Shown here in pieces: positions 17,153-25,334 of a DNA stretch of 64,000 nucleotides. Below the pieces are notes generated by a model, which was not told the DNA's origin, searched no databases, and saw only the letters and a program-made list of their open reading frames with translations. Made by a program: the position numbers and the translations under genes. Within the stretch, counting starts at the first letter, position 1; every line of letters begins with the position of its first letter. Origin of the DNA: Microbacterium endophyticum (GTDB lineage Bacteria > Actinomycetota > Actinomycetes > Actinomycetales > Microbacteriaceae); the NCBI RefSeq assembly GCF_011047135.1, contig NZ_CP049255.1, forward strand, positions 2,728,001-2,792,000, written 5' to 3'.

Positions 17153-17725
17153 ATGATGAGAATTCGCAAAAAAGAACTGGCTCTTATCGGGCTCTTATGT
17201 TCCGGCGTGCTTGTCGTCAGCTGTTCGCCGCAGGTCAGTGAGCAGCGTCGCACCGTAGTTCCCTCGGCTCCTGCTGAGCGCGCGTCGCCCGCACTCACCG
17301 GGCAACCGACAGCGTCGGCCACGGCGGCAACCGACGTTGACGCCGTGGATTGTGGGGGTGATGCGCTCACTCTGAACGGATCGAACTCGGAATTTAAGCT
17401 CATCGGCGACTGCCCGTCCGTGACGATCGGCGGCAGCGACAACAGCGTGGATGTGACAGGGGCGACTGTCGCATCGATGGAAATCAACGGTGACCGCAAT
17501 AGCCTTCACACCGCGAGTGTCTCGTCGATTGATATCAACGGTCAGGGCAGCAGCGTGGTCGCTGATACGGTCGGTTCCCTGAACATCAATGGAAATGAAA
17601 ACCTCGCAACGGTCAGCGGCGTACTTGAATCGATCACTATTTCCGGTAACGCGAATGTCATCAAGTCAGGGTCAGATCCGCTTCAGGATGTAAGTGGATC
17701 CGACAACGTCGTGTCGCGCGGCTGA
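17153..17725 (+). CDS. DUF3060-like lipoprotein
   Basis: A 190-residue exported protein with a basic N-terminus, a hydrophobic stretch and the lipobox VVSC (Cys about 24), so it should be anchored outside the cell. A Pro/Thr/Ala-rich spacer follows, then repeats of a short beta pattern (GSNSEFKLIGDCPSVTIGGS, NGDRNSLHTASVSSIDINGQ, NGNENLATVSGVLESITISG) typical of DUF3060 beta-roll domains. No catalytic residues are seen. It is convergent with the M23-like gene by 14 bp. Confidence 0.8.
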   Translation: MMRIRKKELALIGLLCSGVLVVSCSPQVSEQRRTVVPSAPAERASPALTGQPTASATAATDVDAVDCGGDALTLNGSNSEFKLIGDCPSVTIGGSDNSVDVTGATVASMEINGDRNSLHTASVSSIDINGQGSSVVADTVGSLNINGNENLATVSGVLESITISGNANVIKSGSDPLQDVSGSDNVVSRG

Positions 17726-17739
17726 TTCGCCGTTTTCCT

Positions 17740-18267
17740 TCAACAGCAGGGCAAAAGCACTGCTCGGGGTATGTCGCTGAACAGGGACAACGGGTTGATG
17801 TAGCTTCCATCTTCTCGCACGCCAAAGTGGAGAGTCCCCTCGGCGGCATGGCCACCTGTCGAAAGAACTCCAACTACTGTTCCGGCGTTCACGTATGTTC
17901 CCGATACCAGAGTCGATGAGACCGGTTCGAGAGTGCTTACGAGCCCGTCACCGTGGCTGATCGTGAGTACAGGACGATCGGCGACCATACCTGAAAAAGC
18001 TACTTTTCCGTCGGCGGGAGACACCACAGCATTGTCTCCGCGAAGCTCAAGATCTACTCCGCGATGCCCGGGAGCATACTCGTGAGCAGGTGCGGAGTAG
18101 CTGTAGTGCATGTCGAAATCTGCAGCCGGCCATACCCACTCACGACCGCTGTTAGCGAGCCCGGGCGAGAACGATGAGCGTGCGTCGATCGGGCTGTCCG
18201 TGCTCAATGCGAGCGATATCAAGCTCAGGACCGTAGAAACCAGGAGAGCCTGCCGAGTAGTAAGCAT
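17740..18267 (-). CDS. Exported M23 (LytM) peptidase-like protein, degenerate active site
   Basis: About 175 residues with an N-terminal hydrophobic export segment and a LytM domain. The first zinc-ligand motif is present (GHRGVDLEL, HxxxD), but the HxH motif reads EGTLHFGV: the second His remains and the first, catalytic one is Thr. This suggests a non-hydrolytic regulator of cell-wall amidases or a binding protein, as for EnvC/NlpD-like proteins. A GTG at 18294 is an alternative start giving nine more residues. The place upstream of rpsB is conserved in actinobacteria. Confidence 0.8.
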   Translation of the reverse strand: MLTTRQALLVSTVLSLISLALSTDSPIDARSSFSPGLANSGREWVWPAADFDMHYSYSAPAHEYAPGHRGVDLELRGDNAVVSPADGKVAFSGMVADRPVLTISHGDGLVSTLEPVSSTLVSGTYVNAGTVVGVLSTGGHAAEGTLHFGVREDGSYINPLSLFSDIPRAVLLPCC

Positions 18268-18570
18268 GCCGCTAAATATGACGGGCGCGTTCACAAAGCA
18301 ATGCCCCCGAAACGGATGTGTGGAGAGCGACCTTCGTGCGCGCCGCGGGGGAGACCAGCGTTCTGGCTCTGCTGGTATACTTAAGCGGCACCTCGCTCGT
18401 CGGGGTGACTACGCGTGCCCACAGTCCGGTTCTTCGGATGGCACCATTCCCTTCGGTCCCGCACACACACGTGCGGGTGGGATTGGGTCGGGCACCAGGA
18501 ACGCCGGGAATTTTTCTTCGGCTAAACAAACCGCAAACGGCGCGAACGCGTCGAGAACAGGAGAACGGCC
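18268..18570 (+). other. rpsB 5' region: promoter and structured leader
   Basis: 303 bp without a supported gene. It carries the extended -10 promoter (18373-18381), giving a predicted leader of about 180 nt before rpsB. Within it CCCGCAC (18458-18464) and GTGCGGG (18471-18477) form a hairpin around ACACAC. Autoregulation of rpsB-tsf by S2 binding to a leader is known in other bacteria; here it is only an inference. Confidence 0.5.
18373..18381 (+). promoter_or_regulatory. Extended -10 promoter of rpsB-tsf
   Basis: TGG-TATACT is an extended -10 element and the best match to the sigma-70-type consensus that I found in the window. No good -35 is present 17 bp upstream. Confidence 0.55.
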
Positions 18571-19482
18571 ATGGCCGTCGTCACCATTCGCCAGCTGCTT
18601 GACAGCGGCGTTCACTTCGGACACCAGACTCGCCGGTGGAACCCGAAAGTAAAGCGCTTCATTCTCACTGAGCGCAGTGGCATCCACATCATCGACCTGC
18701 AGCAGTCGCTGTCGTACATCGACAAGGCCTATGAGTTCGTCAAGGAAACCGTCGCTCACGGCGGAACCATTCTTTTCGTGGGTACCAAGAAGCAGGCACA
18801 GGAAGTCATCGCCGAGCAGGCAATGCGTGTCGGTCAGCCCTACGTCAACCAGCGTTGGCTCGGTGGATTGCTCACCAACTTCCAGACCATCTCGAAGCGT
18901 CTCGCTCGCATGAAGGAGCTCGAAGAGCTTGACTACGAGGTTCCCGCGAACAGTGGCTTCACGAAGAAGGAACTGCTGATCAAGAAGCGTGAACTCGACA
19001 AGCTTCACAAGTCGCTCGGTGGAATCCGTAATCTCACGAAAACACCTTCTGCGATCTGGATTGTCGACGCCAAGCGCGAGCACCTCGCGGTAGACGAAGC
19101 GATGAAGCTCGGCATTCCGGTCATCGGGATCCTTGACACCAACGCTGACCCCGACGAGTTCCAGTTCCCGATCCCCGGCAACGACGACGCTATCCGCTCC
19201 GTGAGCCTGCTTACGCGAATTGTTGCTGACGCAGCTGCCGAGGGTCTTGTTCAGCGTCACCAGCCGACAGGCGAGGCCGAAGCAGTTGAGCCCCTCGCTG
19301 ACTGGGAGCGCGAGCTCCTCGAAAAGGGTGGATCCGCTCCTGAAGCTGAGACCGCCGAGAAGTCGGATGACGCAGAAGAGGCGAAGGCTGAGCCCGTCGC
19401 TGAAGCCGCTGTTGAGGAGGCTCCCGCGGCCGCTGAAGACACCAGCGACGCCCCTGCAGAAGCCACAGCGACTGAGAAATAG
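18571..19482 (+). CDS. rpsB: 30S ribosomal protein S2
   Basis: S2 joins the small subunit late and is needed for S1 binding and initiation. The 303-residue protein starts [20 protein letters not shown], the standard S2 start, and has the usual coiled-coil insertion (residues about 100-160). Residues about 230-303 are an acidic Ala/Glu-rich tail, longer than in E. coli S2 but common in actinobacteria. GGAGAA precedes the ATG. It is followed by tsf after a hairpin. Confidence 0.97.
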   Translation: MAVVTIRQLLDSGVHFGHQTRRWNPKVKRFILTERSGIHIIDLQQSLSYIDKAYEFVKETVAHGGTILFVGTKKQAQEVIAEQAMRVGQPYVNQRWLGGLLTNFQTISKRLARMKELEELDYEVPANSGFTKKELLIKKRELDKLHKSLGGIRNLTKTPSAIWIVDAKREHLAVDEAMKLGIPVIGILDTNADPDEFQFPIPGNDDAIRSVSLLTRIVADAAAEGLVQRHQPTGEAEAVEPLADWERELLEKGGSAPEAETAEKSDDAEEAKAEPVAEAAVEEAPAAAEDTSDAPAEATATEK

Positions 19483-19503
19483 TCTCTCGTCCCCAATTTG
19501 TTG

Positions 19504-19535
19504 ATCGGCGGGCCGGCTGCGGCCGGTCCGCCGAT
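19504..19535 (+). terminator. Hairpin between rpsB and tsf (attenuator-like)
   Basis: Arms 19504-19517 and 19522-19535 pair over 14 bp with one G-T pair and a TGCG loop, followed by TCTTCC. It can act as a partial terminator that sets the S2:EF-Ts ratio. Confidence 0.6.
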
Positions 19536-19573
19536 TCTTCCGAGAATTCACCAAATACAAGGAGCCGCCACTC

Positions 19574-20401
19574 ATGGCAAACTTCACCATTGCCGATATC
19601 AAGGCGCTGCGCGAACAGCTCGGCACGGGCATGGTCGACACGAAAAAGGCCCTCGAGGAAGCCGACGGAGACGTCGAGAAGGCAACCGAGATTCTGCGCC
19701 TCAAGGGTGCAAAGGGAAATGCAAAGCGTGCCGACCGATCCACGAGCGAAGGTCTCATCGTCGCTCGTGAGTATGAGGGCAAAGTAACACTCATCGAGCT
19801 CGCCTGCGAGACTGACTTCGTTGCGAAGAACGATCGCTTCATCGCACTTGCAGACAAGGTCGCTGACGCTGCTGCTTCCGCAAGCGCAGAATCTGCTGAG
19901 GCCGCCTTGGCAGTTACTGTCGGGTCTCAAACGGTTGAGCAGATCATCTCCGATGAAGCCGCAATCATCGGCGAGAAGGTCGAACTGCGTCGGGTACGCA
20001 CGCTCACGGGCGACAAATTCGAGGTATACCTCCACAAGACCAGCAAGGACCTGCCTCCGCAGATCGGTGTCGTGGTGGCGTACTCGGGCGACGACGCGGA
20101 AACTGCTCGCAGCATCGCTCAGCACATTTCGTTCGCCAACCCGTCTTACCTCTCGCGCTCGGACGTTCCCGATGCTGATGTCGAGAAGGAACGTGAAATC
20201 GTCACGGAAATCTCACGCAACGAAGGCAAGCCCGAAGCGGCGCTGCCGAAGATTGTTGAAGGCCGCGTAAACGCGTTCTTCAAGCAGGTCGCTCTTCTTG
20301 ATCAGGACTACGCCAAGGACAACAAACTGTCGGTGGCGAAGGTTGCTCAGGAAGCAGGCATCACACTTACTGATTTCGCACGATTCAAGGTCGGCGCGTA
20401 A
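19574..20401 (+). CDS. tsf: Translation elongation factor Ts
   Basis: EF-Ts recharges EF-Tu with GTP. The 275-residue protein has the N-terminal UBA-like domain (IADIKALREQLGTGMVDTKKAL), the TDFVAKND motif that contacts EF-Tu, the paired core subdomains and a C-terminal helical module. Length is normal for actinobacteria. AAGGAG precedes the ATG. It is co-transcribed with rpsB subject to the hairpin between them, and a strong terminator follows. Confidence 0.97.
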   Translation: MANFTIADIKALREQLGTGMVDTKKALEEADGDVEKATEILRLKGAKGNAKRADRSTSEGLIVAREYEGKVTLIELACETDFVAKNDRFIALADKVADAAASASAESAEAALAVTVGSQTVEQIISDEAAIIGEKVELRRVRTLTGDKFEVYLHKTSKDLPPQIGVVVAYSGDDAETARSIAQHISFANPSYLSRSDVPDADVEKEREIVTEISRNEGKPEAALPKIVEGRVNAFFKQVALLDQDYAKDNKLSVAKVAQEAGITLTDFARFKVGA

Positions 20402-20409
20402 CTCATGTA

Positions 20410-20441
20410 AAAGGCCCGCATCGTTTTCGATGCGGGCCTTT
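20410..20441 (+). terminator. Rho-independent terminator after tsf
   Basis: AAAGGCCCGCATCG and its perfect complement, 14 bp each, flank a TTTT loop and end in CTTTCT. A classical intrinsic terminator. Confidence 0.9.
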
Positions 20442-20485
20442 CTGCTGCCCCCGGGTAGTTTTAGACGCGATGAAAGGACTGACAC

Positions 20486-21205
20486 GTGATCAATGAGGTA
20501 TCCGGGCGACGGCGTGTTCTGCTCAAACTCTCAGGCGAAGCCTTCGGGGGCGGGCAACTCGGAGTCAATCCTGATGTTGTGGGGCAGATGGCGCGTGAAA
20601 TCGCTGAAGCAGTCGACCGCGTCGAGATCGCTGTCGTGGTGGGTGGTGGCAATTTTTTCCGTGGAGCCGAACTGAGCCAGCGCGGCATGGACCGTGGGCG
20701 AGCGGACTACATGGGCATGCTCGGGACTGTGATGAATGCTCTTGCTCTTCAAGACTTCCTCGAGCAGGCGGGTGCCGCAACCCGCGTGCAGTCCGCGATT
20801 TCGATGACGCAGGTTGCGGAACCGTATATTCCGCGCCGCGCGGAGCGTCATATGGAAAAAGGCCGCGTTGTCATTTTCGGCGCCGGCGCTGGACTTCCTT
20901 ACTTCTCTACTGACACTGTGGCCGCCCAGCGTGCTTTGGAAATCAAGGCGGACGAAGTATTGGTTGCCAAGAACGGCGTCGACGGCGTGTACACGGCTGA
21001 TCCGAAAAAGGATGCCTCGGCCGTTCGTCTCGACCGCATCACCTACTCTGATGCTCTTGTCCAAGGCCTCAAGGTAGTGGATTCGACAGCATTCAGTCTC
21101 TGCATGGATAACAGCATCGACATGAGGGTCTTCGGCATGGAGCCTGCGGGCAACGTCACCCGTGCTCTCCTCGGCGACGAGATCGGGACGCTCGTGACCG
21201 CTTGA
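20486..21205 (+). CDS. pyrH: UMP kinase
   Basis: Phosphorylates UMP to UDP with ATP. The 239-residue protein of the amino acid kinase fold has [26 protein letters not shown], and [20 protein letters not shown], with the GTP/UTP-regulated hexamer type expected. The start is GTG with AAGGA upstream. It is followed 62 bp later by frr in the common pyrH-frr-cdsA order. Confidence 0.97.
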   Translation: MINEVSGRRRVLLKLSGEAFGGGQLGVNPDVVGQMAREIAEAVDRVEIAVVVGGGNFFRGAELSQRGMDRGRADYMGMLGTVMNALALQDFLEQAGAATRVQSAISMTQVAEPYIPRRAERHMEKGRVVIFGAGAGLPYFSTDTVAAQRALEIKADEVLVAKNGVDGVYTADPKKDASAVRLDRITYSDALVQGLKVVDSTAFSLCMDNSIDMRVFGMEPAGNVTRALLGDEIGTLVTA

Positions 21206-21266
21206 GTTCAGTCCCGGGGGTGAGCCCCGGATAAGATGTCCTCAAGCCCCACTGAATGGAGTACCC

Positions 21267-21821
21267 GTGATCGCCGACGTTTTGGCCGATACCGCCACCC
21301 GCATGGACCGGGCTGTCGATGCTGCAAAAGAAGACTTTGCAACTGTTCGCACCGGTCGTGCGAATCCCCAGCTGTTCCAGAAGATTCCAGTCGATTACTA
21401 CGGCACCCCAACCCCACTGGGCCAATTGGCTTCCCTGAACAGTCAAGAAGCTCGAAGCATCATCGTGACCCCCTATGACAAGACCGCACTGAAGGCGATC
21501 GAACAGGCGATTCGGGACACTCCCAACCTGGGCGTTAACCCGACGAATGATGGCAACATCATCCGGGTGACGATGCCCGAATTGACCGAAGAGCGTCGTA
21601 AAGAGTACGTAAAACTCGTTCGCACAAAGGGTGAAGATGCGAAAGTGCACGTCCGTGGCATCCGACGGAAAGCTAAGGACGACCTCGACGCGCTGAAAAG
21701 TGATGTCGGCGAAGATGAGCTTTCTCGGGCCGAGAAAGAACTAGACGCGCTTACGCGCTCACATGTAGATGCGATTGACGAATCTCTCAAACGCAAGGAA
21801 GCTGAACTTCTCGAAGTCTGA
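21267..21821 (+). CDS. frr: Ribosome recycling factor
   Basis: Splits post-termination ribosomes with EF-G. The 184-residue protein is normal length with the three-helix-bundle motifs [39 protein letters not shown] and the C-terminal [23 protein letters not shown] and a GTG start at good spacing. TAAGAT at about 21231 may be a -10 of its own promoter. It leads directly into cdsA (11 bp). Confidence 0.97.
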   Translation: MIADVLADTATRMDRAVDAAKEDFATVRTGRANPQLFQKIPVDYYGTPTPLGQLASLNSQEARSIIVTPYDKTALKAIEQAIRDTPNLGVNPTNDGNIIRVTMPELTEERRKEYVKLVRTKGEDAKVHVRGIRRKAKDDLDALKSDVGEDELSRAEKELDALTRSHVDAIDESLKRKEAELLEV

Positions 21822-21832
21822 GGAGCACGTCG

Positions 21833-22834
21833 ATGATCGACCCTGCGGACTATCAAAAACGGGATGACGAGCTTCCCGCTCGCTCAGAATCTCCTCATGC
21901 GTTCGGTGACCAGGTTCGCTCTGCCCGCTCTGAGTTTGAGACCCAAGTGGCACACGCTCGTGCCGAGTTCGAAGAAGCGAACGCGCGGATTCGAGAACGA
22001 ACAGGTCGCGATCTCATCCTCGCGATCATCATCGGTGTGAGCATCGGTGCAATCGTGCTCGCCTCATTGATCTTCGCGAGTTGGCCATTCGCAGTATTTG
22101 CGGCGGCAGCGACCGTGCTCAGCATTTTCGAGTTCACTCGGGCGTTGCAGGCTTCAGGGCGGCGGATTGACCTCATTCCGCAGGTAGCGTCCGGCGTGGC
22201 AATCGTCACGTCGGGGTACTTACTGGGTCTGTGGGTGCATTGGGTGGTGGTGTTCGTCGCCATCGCATTTGTCGTCGTTTGGCGGCTCATTGCGCAGATG
22301 AGTGCGCAGGATTCGCGCACCTACGGCGATGTCGTAGACGACGTGCTGTATTCCACATTCGTCCAGATGTACATTCCGTTTCTTGCAAGCCTTGTTCTTA
22401 TTCTGCTGAGAAATGACAGCGGTGCGTGGTGGGTTCTTGCGTTTTTGATCGTCGTCGTTGTATCTGACACGGGTGCATACGTGTCTGGTCTGACTATGGG
22501 GCGTCACCCGATGGCCCCGCGCATCAGTCCCAAGAAGACATGGGAGGGTTTTGCGGGCGCCGCTCTTGCCGCGATTGTTGCCGGTGTCTTGCTCGCCTGG
22601 CTGCTATTGGGATTGCCATGGTGGACTGGCATCATTTTCGGTGCCGTAATTCTGTGCACCGCGACGATCGGCGACCTGGGAGAGTCAATGGTGAAACGCG
22701 ACCTCGGGATCAAAGACATGAGCTCGTGGCTTCCGGGGCACGGTGGCGTGCTCGACAGGCTCGACTCGATTCTTCCCTCGACTGTTCCCGCGCTCGTGCT
22801 CTACTATCTCCTCACACCCTTGGTGGCTTCATGA
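21833..22834 (+). CDS. cdsA: Phosphatidate cytidylyltransferase
   Basis: Makes CDP-diacylglycerol, the precursor of all membrane phospholipids. The 333-residue protein has an N-terminal hydrophilic, charged extension of about 55 residues, then about eight membrane helices, and the CDP-alcohol transferase signature near the C-terminus (GDLGESMVKRDLGIKDM followed by LPGHGGVLDRLDS). Its stop overlaps the next gene by 4 bp (ATGA). Confidence 0.95.
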   Translation: MIDPADYQKRDDELPARSESPHAFGDQVRSARSEFETQVAHARAEFEEANARIRERTGRDLILAIIIGVSIGAIVLASLIFASWPFAVFAAAATVLSIFEFTRALQASGRRIDLIPQVASGVAIVTSGYLLGLWVHWVVVFVAIAFVVVWRLIAQMSAQDSRTYGDVVDDVLYSTFVQMYIPFLASLVLILLRNDSGAWWVLAFLIVVVVSDTGAYVSGLTMGRHPMAPRISPKKTWEGFAGAALAAIVAGVLLAWLLLGLPWWTGIIFGAVILCTATIGDLGESMVKRDLGIKDMSSWLPGHGGVLDRLDSILPSTVPALVLYYLLTPLVAS

Positions 22835-23484
22835 GCGTCGACGATCTCTCGGTCAGAGATGAAGACGAGCGCGACGACGATCGCCAGCGCGGCGGTGAAG
22901 AGATGCGCGATAGCGATTCGAGCACCGCTCCGAGTCCGGGGCTGCCGGTCGAGCGAGGACGACGCAAAGGCTACGAGCAGCGAGCCGTGGATGCCTTCCT
23001 GGCGCACGCGCGCGCGGCGTTCGAAGACCAGGATGTGGAGACCGCTCCTCGGATGACATCAGCTTCGGTACGCTCGGCTGCGTTCCCGCTGTCGAAGGGT
23101 GGGTACGTCGTGTCGGCAGTGGACGCCGCGCTCGGCCGTCTCGAAGACGCTTTCTTCGCCCGCGAACGAGCGGAAAGCCTCGAAGCGGATGGCGTTCAGG
23201 AATGGGTGGATCGCAGCAGGGGCGAGGCCCAGGTGATTCTCGATCGCCTTTCGCGTCGACGTGGGCGTCGTTTTCGGCGTGTTTCCTGGATGCGATACGG
23301 CTATCGAGTCGACGAAGTTGACGTAGTTTCTGACAAGATCGCTGGCTATTTGTCCGACGGAGAACTCGTGACGGTAGATCAGGTACGCGCGGTTGCTTTT
23401 CGCATGCAGCGCGGCGGGTATCACGAAAGCCAAGTCGATGCGGTCCTGGATGCAGTCGTTGAAGTGATGCTCGCAGTGCGCTGA
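22831..23484 (+). CDS. DivIVA domain-containing protein
   Basis: A 217-residue soluble protein: an acidic, low-complexity N-terminus (about 1-45), then two related segments, FPLSKGGYVVSAVDAALGRL and FRMQRGGYHESQVDAVLDAV, each matching the DivIVA N-terminal pattern (F-x-x-x-x-x-G-Y-x-x-x-x-V-D), with a third looser copy YGYRVDEVDVV. DivIVA proteins bind curved membranes at poles and septa. The true DivIVA/Wag31 has one copy plus a long coiled coil, so this is a paralogue of unknown role. Its ATG overlaps the cdsA stop, linking it to phospholipid synthesis. Confidence 0.8.
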   Translation: MSVDDLSVRDEDERDDDRQRGGEEMRDSDSSTAPSPGLPVERGRRKGYEQRAVDAFLAHARAAFEDQDVETAPRMTSASVRSAAFPLSKGGYVVSAVDAALGRLEDAFFARERAESLEADGVQEWVDRSRGEAQVILDRLSRRRGRRFRRVSWMRYGYRVDEVDVVSDKIAGYLSDGELVTVDQVRAVAFRMQRGGYHESQVDAVLDAVVEVMLAVR

Positions 23485-23550
23485 GCAAGACCGTACCTCG
23501 CGGGTCGCGTGGATATCGCGGCGCTAATGACACATTCAGCGTTTGGCGGA

Positions 23551-23556
23551 TAGACT
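23551..23556 (+). promoter_or_regulatory. -10 element of the 23566 gene
   Basis: TAGACT, nine bases before the GTG start; leaderless or with a leader of two or three bases. Confidence 0.4.
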
Positions 23557-23565
23557 CAGTGCACT

Positions 23566-24309
23566 GTGACTTCCGGCAACGAGATGAAACCTCAGACATC
23601 CCGCCCGATTTCTCGGCGTTCTCAGGACGTTCAGGTCTCGCGCGGGTCCGTTACCGTACCCCGGACGCGTTGGTCGCGACGGCGCGGAGTGCTCGGGATT
23701 TTTGCCGCACTGGCGGCTGTCGGTTTTATCGCCGCATACGCGGGACCGACTGGCTTAGTCATTTCGCAAGCGACTGCAGCTGACACTGTTCCCACAACGC
23801 TGTACGCGAGCACGCTGATGGACGCTCAGAGCATGGTGGTTTCGGAAGCATCTTCGGAGAACGCTGAAGAGCTCGACCGTGGCAACTACGAGGTTTATGT
23901 CACGCCTACTCCTACTCCCACTCCCACCGAGACCGCGGAGACAGCTTCTTCTTCTTCCTCTTCTTCTCCTTCCACGGGCTGGGCGCCGCCGTTTGTGAGC
24001 CCTGATCCGGGAAGTGCGCAAGCGGCCGCATACGACATGGTGGTATCGCGTGGCTGGGGCGATGACGAGTTTTCTTGCCTCGTTGCGTTGTGGAATAAGG
24101 AATCTGGCTGGCGCGTCAACGCGTACAACGCGGGTAGTGGCGCATATGGCATCCCACAGGCACTACCCGGAAGCAAAATGGCGAGCGCTGGCGGCGACTG
24201 GGAGACCAACGCTGCGACACAGATCTCGTGGGGCCTCGGATATATTTCCGGACGCTACGGCACGCCGTGCGGCGCGTGGGGTCATTCCCAAAGCACCGGC
24301 TGGTACTGA
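23566..24309 (+). CDS. Secreted lytic transglycosylase-like cell-wall protein
   Basis: A 247-residue exported protein. A basic region and a hydrophobic helix (about 43-65) form a signal peptide or anchor, then comes a Pro-Thr repeat (PTPTPTPTE) and a Ser-rich run as a flexible wall-spanning linker. The C-terminal domain, about 90 residues, has the transglycosylase-like core LVALWNKESGWRVNAYN with the probable catalytic Glu, GAYGIPQALPGSKM and a closing WGHSQSTGWY. It probably cleaves or remodels peptidoglycan. The nearest families are the SLT/aggregation-promoting-factor C-terminal domains. Confidence 0.82.
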   Translation: MTSGNEMKPQTSRPISRRSQDVQVSRGSVTVPRTRWSRRRGVLGIFAALAAVGFIAAYAGPTGLVISQATAADTVPTTLYASTLMDAQSMVVSEASSENAEELDRGNYEVYVTPTPTPTPTETAETASSSSSSSPSTGWAPPFVSPDPGSAQAAAYDMVVSRGWGDDEFSCLVALWNKESGWRVNAYNAGSGAYGIPQALPGSKMASAGGDWETNAATQISWGLGYISGRYGTPCGAWGHSQSTGWY

Positions 24310-24314
24310 TCCAG

Positions 24315-24599
24315 ATGCCGCGCTCTCATAGGCGGCGACCGCATGAGGGCGCTGGCGATTCTTTCGAGCGAATGCTCGCCGGATGGAAGCGCTCTGAAAC
24401 TCGGCGCGGTTCGCAATGGACTGTCCAACCTGTTTCTGCTCAGCAAGCGATGAAAACATATGTGTGTCCTGGTTGCGGCGGATACGTAGTTCCCGGCACC
24501 GCGCATCTCGTCATTTGGCGCGCGGACGGCGTTTTAGGCGACGCCGCTGATCTCGCGGGACGTCGCCACTGGCACTCCCACTGCTGGAAGGTTTACTGA
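24315..24599 (+). CDS. Small basic protein with a CxxC/HxHxxC zinc-binding pattern
   Basis: A 94-residue protein with a basic N-terminus (MPRSHRRRPHEGAGDSFERM) and a C-terminal motif of four possible metal ligands: CPGCGGYVVPGTAH and RRHWHSHCW. This resembles a zinc ribbon or treble clef. Family members in Microbacteriaceae are sometimes labelled ATP/GTP-binding, without evidence I know of. It begins 5 bp after the transglycosylase gene, and the hydrolase gene starts one base after its stop, so the three probably form an operon. Confidence 0.75.
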   Translation: MPRSHRRRPHEGAGDSFERMLAGWKRSETRRGSQWTVQPVSAQQAMKTYVCPGCGGYVVPGTAHLVIWRADGVLGDAADLAGRRHWHSHCWKVY

Positions 24600-24600
24600 G

Positions 24601-25326
24601 TTGGAAATTCGCGGACCGTTGCTGTTGCCTGCCGATCGTCGAGAGATTGAATTCACTACGGCTGATGGCGTAACGCTCGTGGGTGAGCTGGCGCTTCCAC
24701 TTGAGCGACCGCCAGTTGCAACTCTCGTCACGCTTCACCCGCTTCCGACAGCGGGAGGTTTTATGGACTCCCACATCCTGCGAAAGGCAGCTGCGCGGCT
24801 TCCAGCTCTCGCGTCGTTGGCGGTACTTCGTTTCAATACGCGAGGGACTTCGTCGTCGAGGGGAACGAGCGAAGGAGCGTTCGATGGCGGTGATGCTGAA
24901 CGGTTCGACGTCGCTGCGGCGATGGAGTTCGTCTCCTCGAATAAACTTCCAAATCCCTGGCTTGTGGGATGGTCGTTCGGCACAGAGCTGGCGTTAAAAT
25001 ACGGCCGCAGCTTTGATGTGAAGGGAGCGATCTTGCTCTCTCCGCCGCTTCACAGAACTTCTGCTGATGAGGTCGCCGCATGGCGGGATGACACACGCCG
25101 CCTCATCGCGGTCATCCCGGAGTTCGACGACTATCTGCGACCAGAAGAGGCGGTTGTGCGGTTTGCATCGGTTCCGGATGCAACGATCATCCCCGTCGAT
25201 GGTGGCAAGCATTTGTGGGTGGGGGAGACCCAAACGCGTCTTGTGTTGAACGAAATAGTGGCCGCGGTCAACCCAAGTGCGTTGCCGCTAGAGACAAGCT
25301 GGGACGACGACGCAACGTTGCCGTAG
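24601..25326 (+). CDS. Alpha/beta hydrolase
   Basis: A 241-residue alpha/beta-hydrolase. The nucleophile elbow is GWSFGTELALKYG (Ser in GxSxG), with the oxyanion region LVTLHPLPTAGG, RFNTRGTSSSRG and a late Asp-His pair (DGGKHLWVG) completing the triad. The size and the HPHP-like segment resemble the YfhR/CocE-like DUF group; the substrate is unknown. The start is TTG, accepted because GGAAGG lies eight bases upstream and the preceding stop leaves no better choice. It is convergent with the AI-2E family gene. Confidence 0.85.
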   Translation: MEIRGPLLLPADRREIEFTTADGVTLVGELALPLERPPVATLVTLHPLPTAGGFMDSHILRKAAARLPALASLAVLRFNTRGTSSSRGTSEGAFDGGDAERFDVAAAMEFVSSNKLPNPWLVGWSFGTELALKYGRSFDVKGAILLSPPLHRTSADEVAAWRDDTRRLIAVIPEFDDYLRPEEAVVRFASVPDATIIPVDGGKHLWVGETQTRLVLNEIVAAVNPSALPLETSWDDDATLP

Positions 25327-25334
25327 CGCGTGGC

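Noticed and set aside
18409..19857. Long minus-strand open frame (about 480 codons) opposite rpsB and tsf
   Set aside because: It mirrors ribosomal protein and EF-Ts coding sequence, has no recognisable domain and no ribosome binding site; a codon-bias artefact of GC-rich DNA.
23929..23971. Tandem repeat (Pro-Thr and Ser codons) as a satellite
   Set aside because: It is the flexible linker of the secreted protein; imperfect and in frame.
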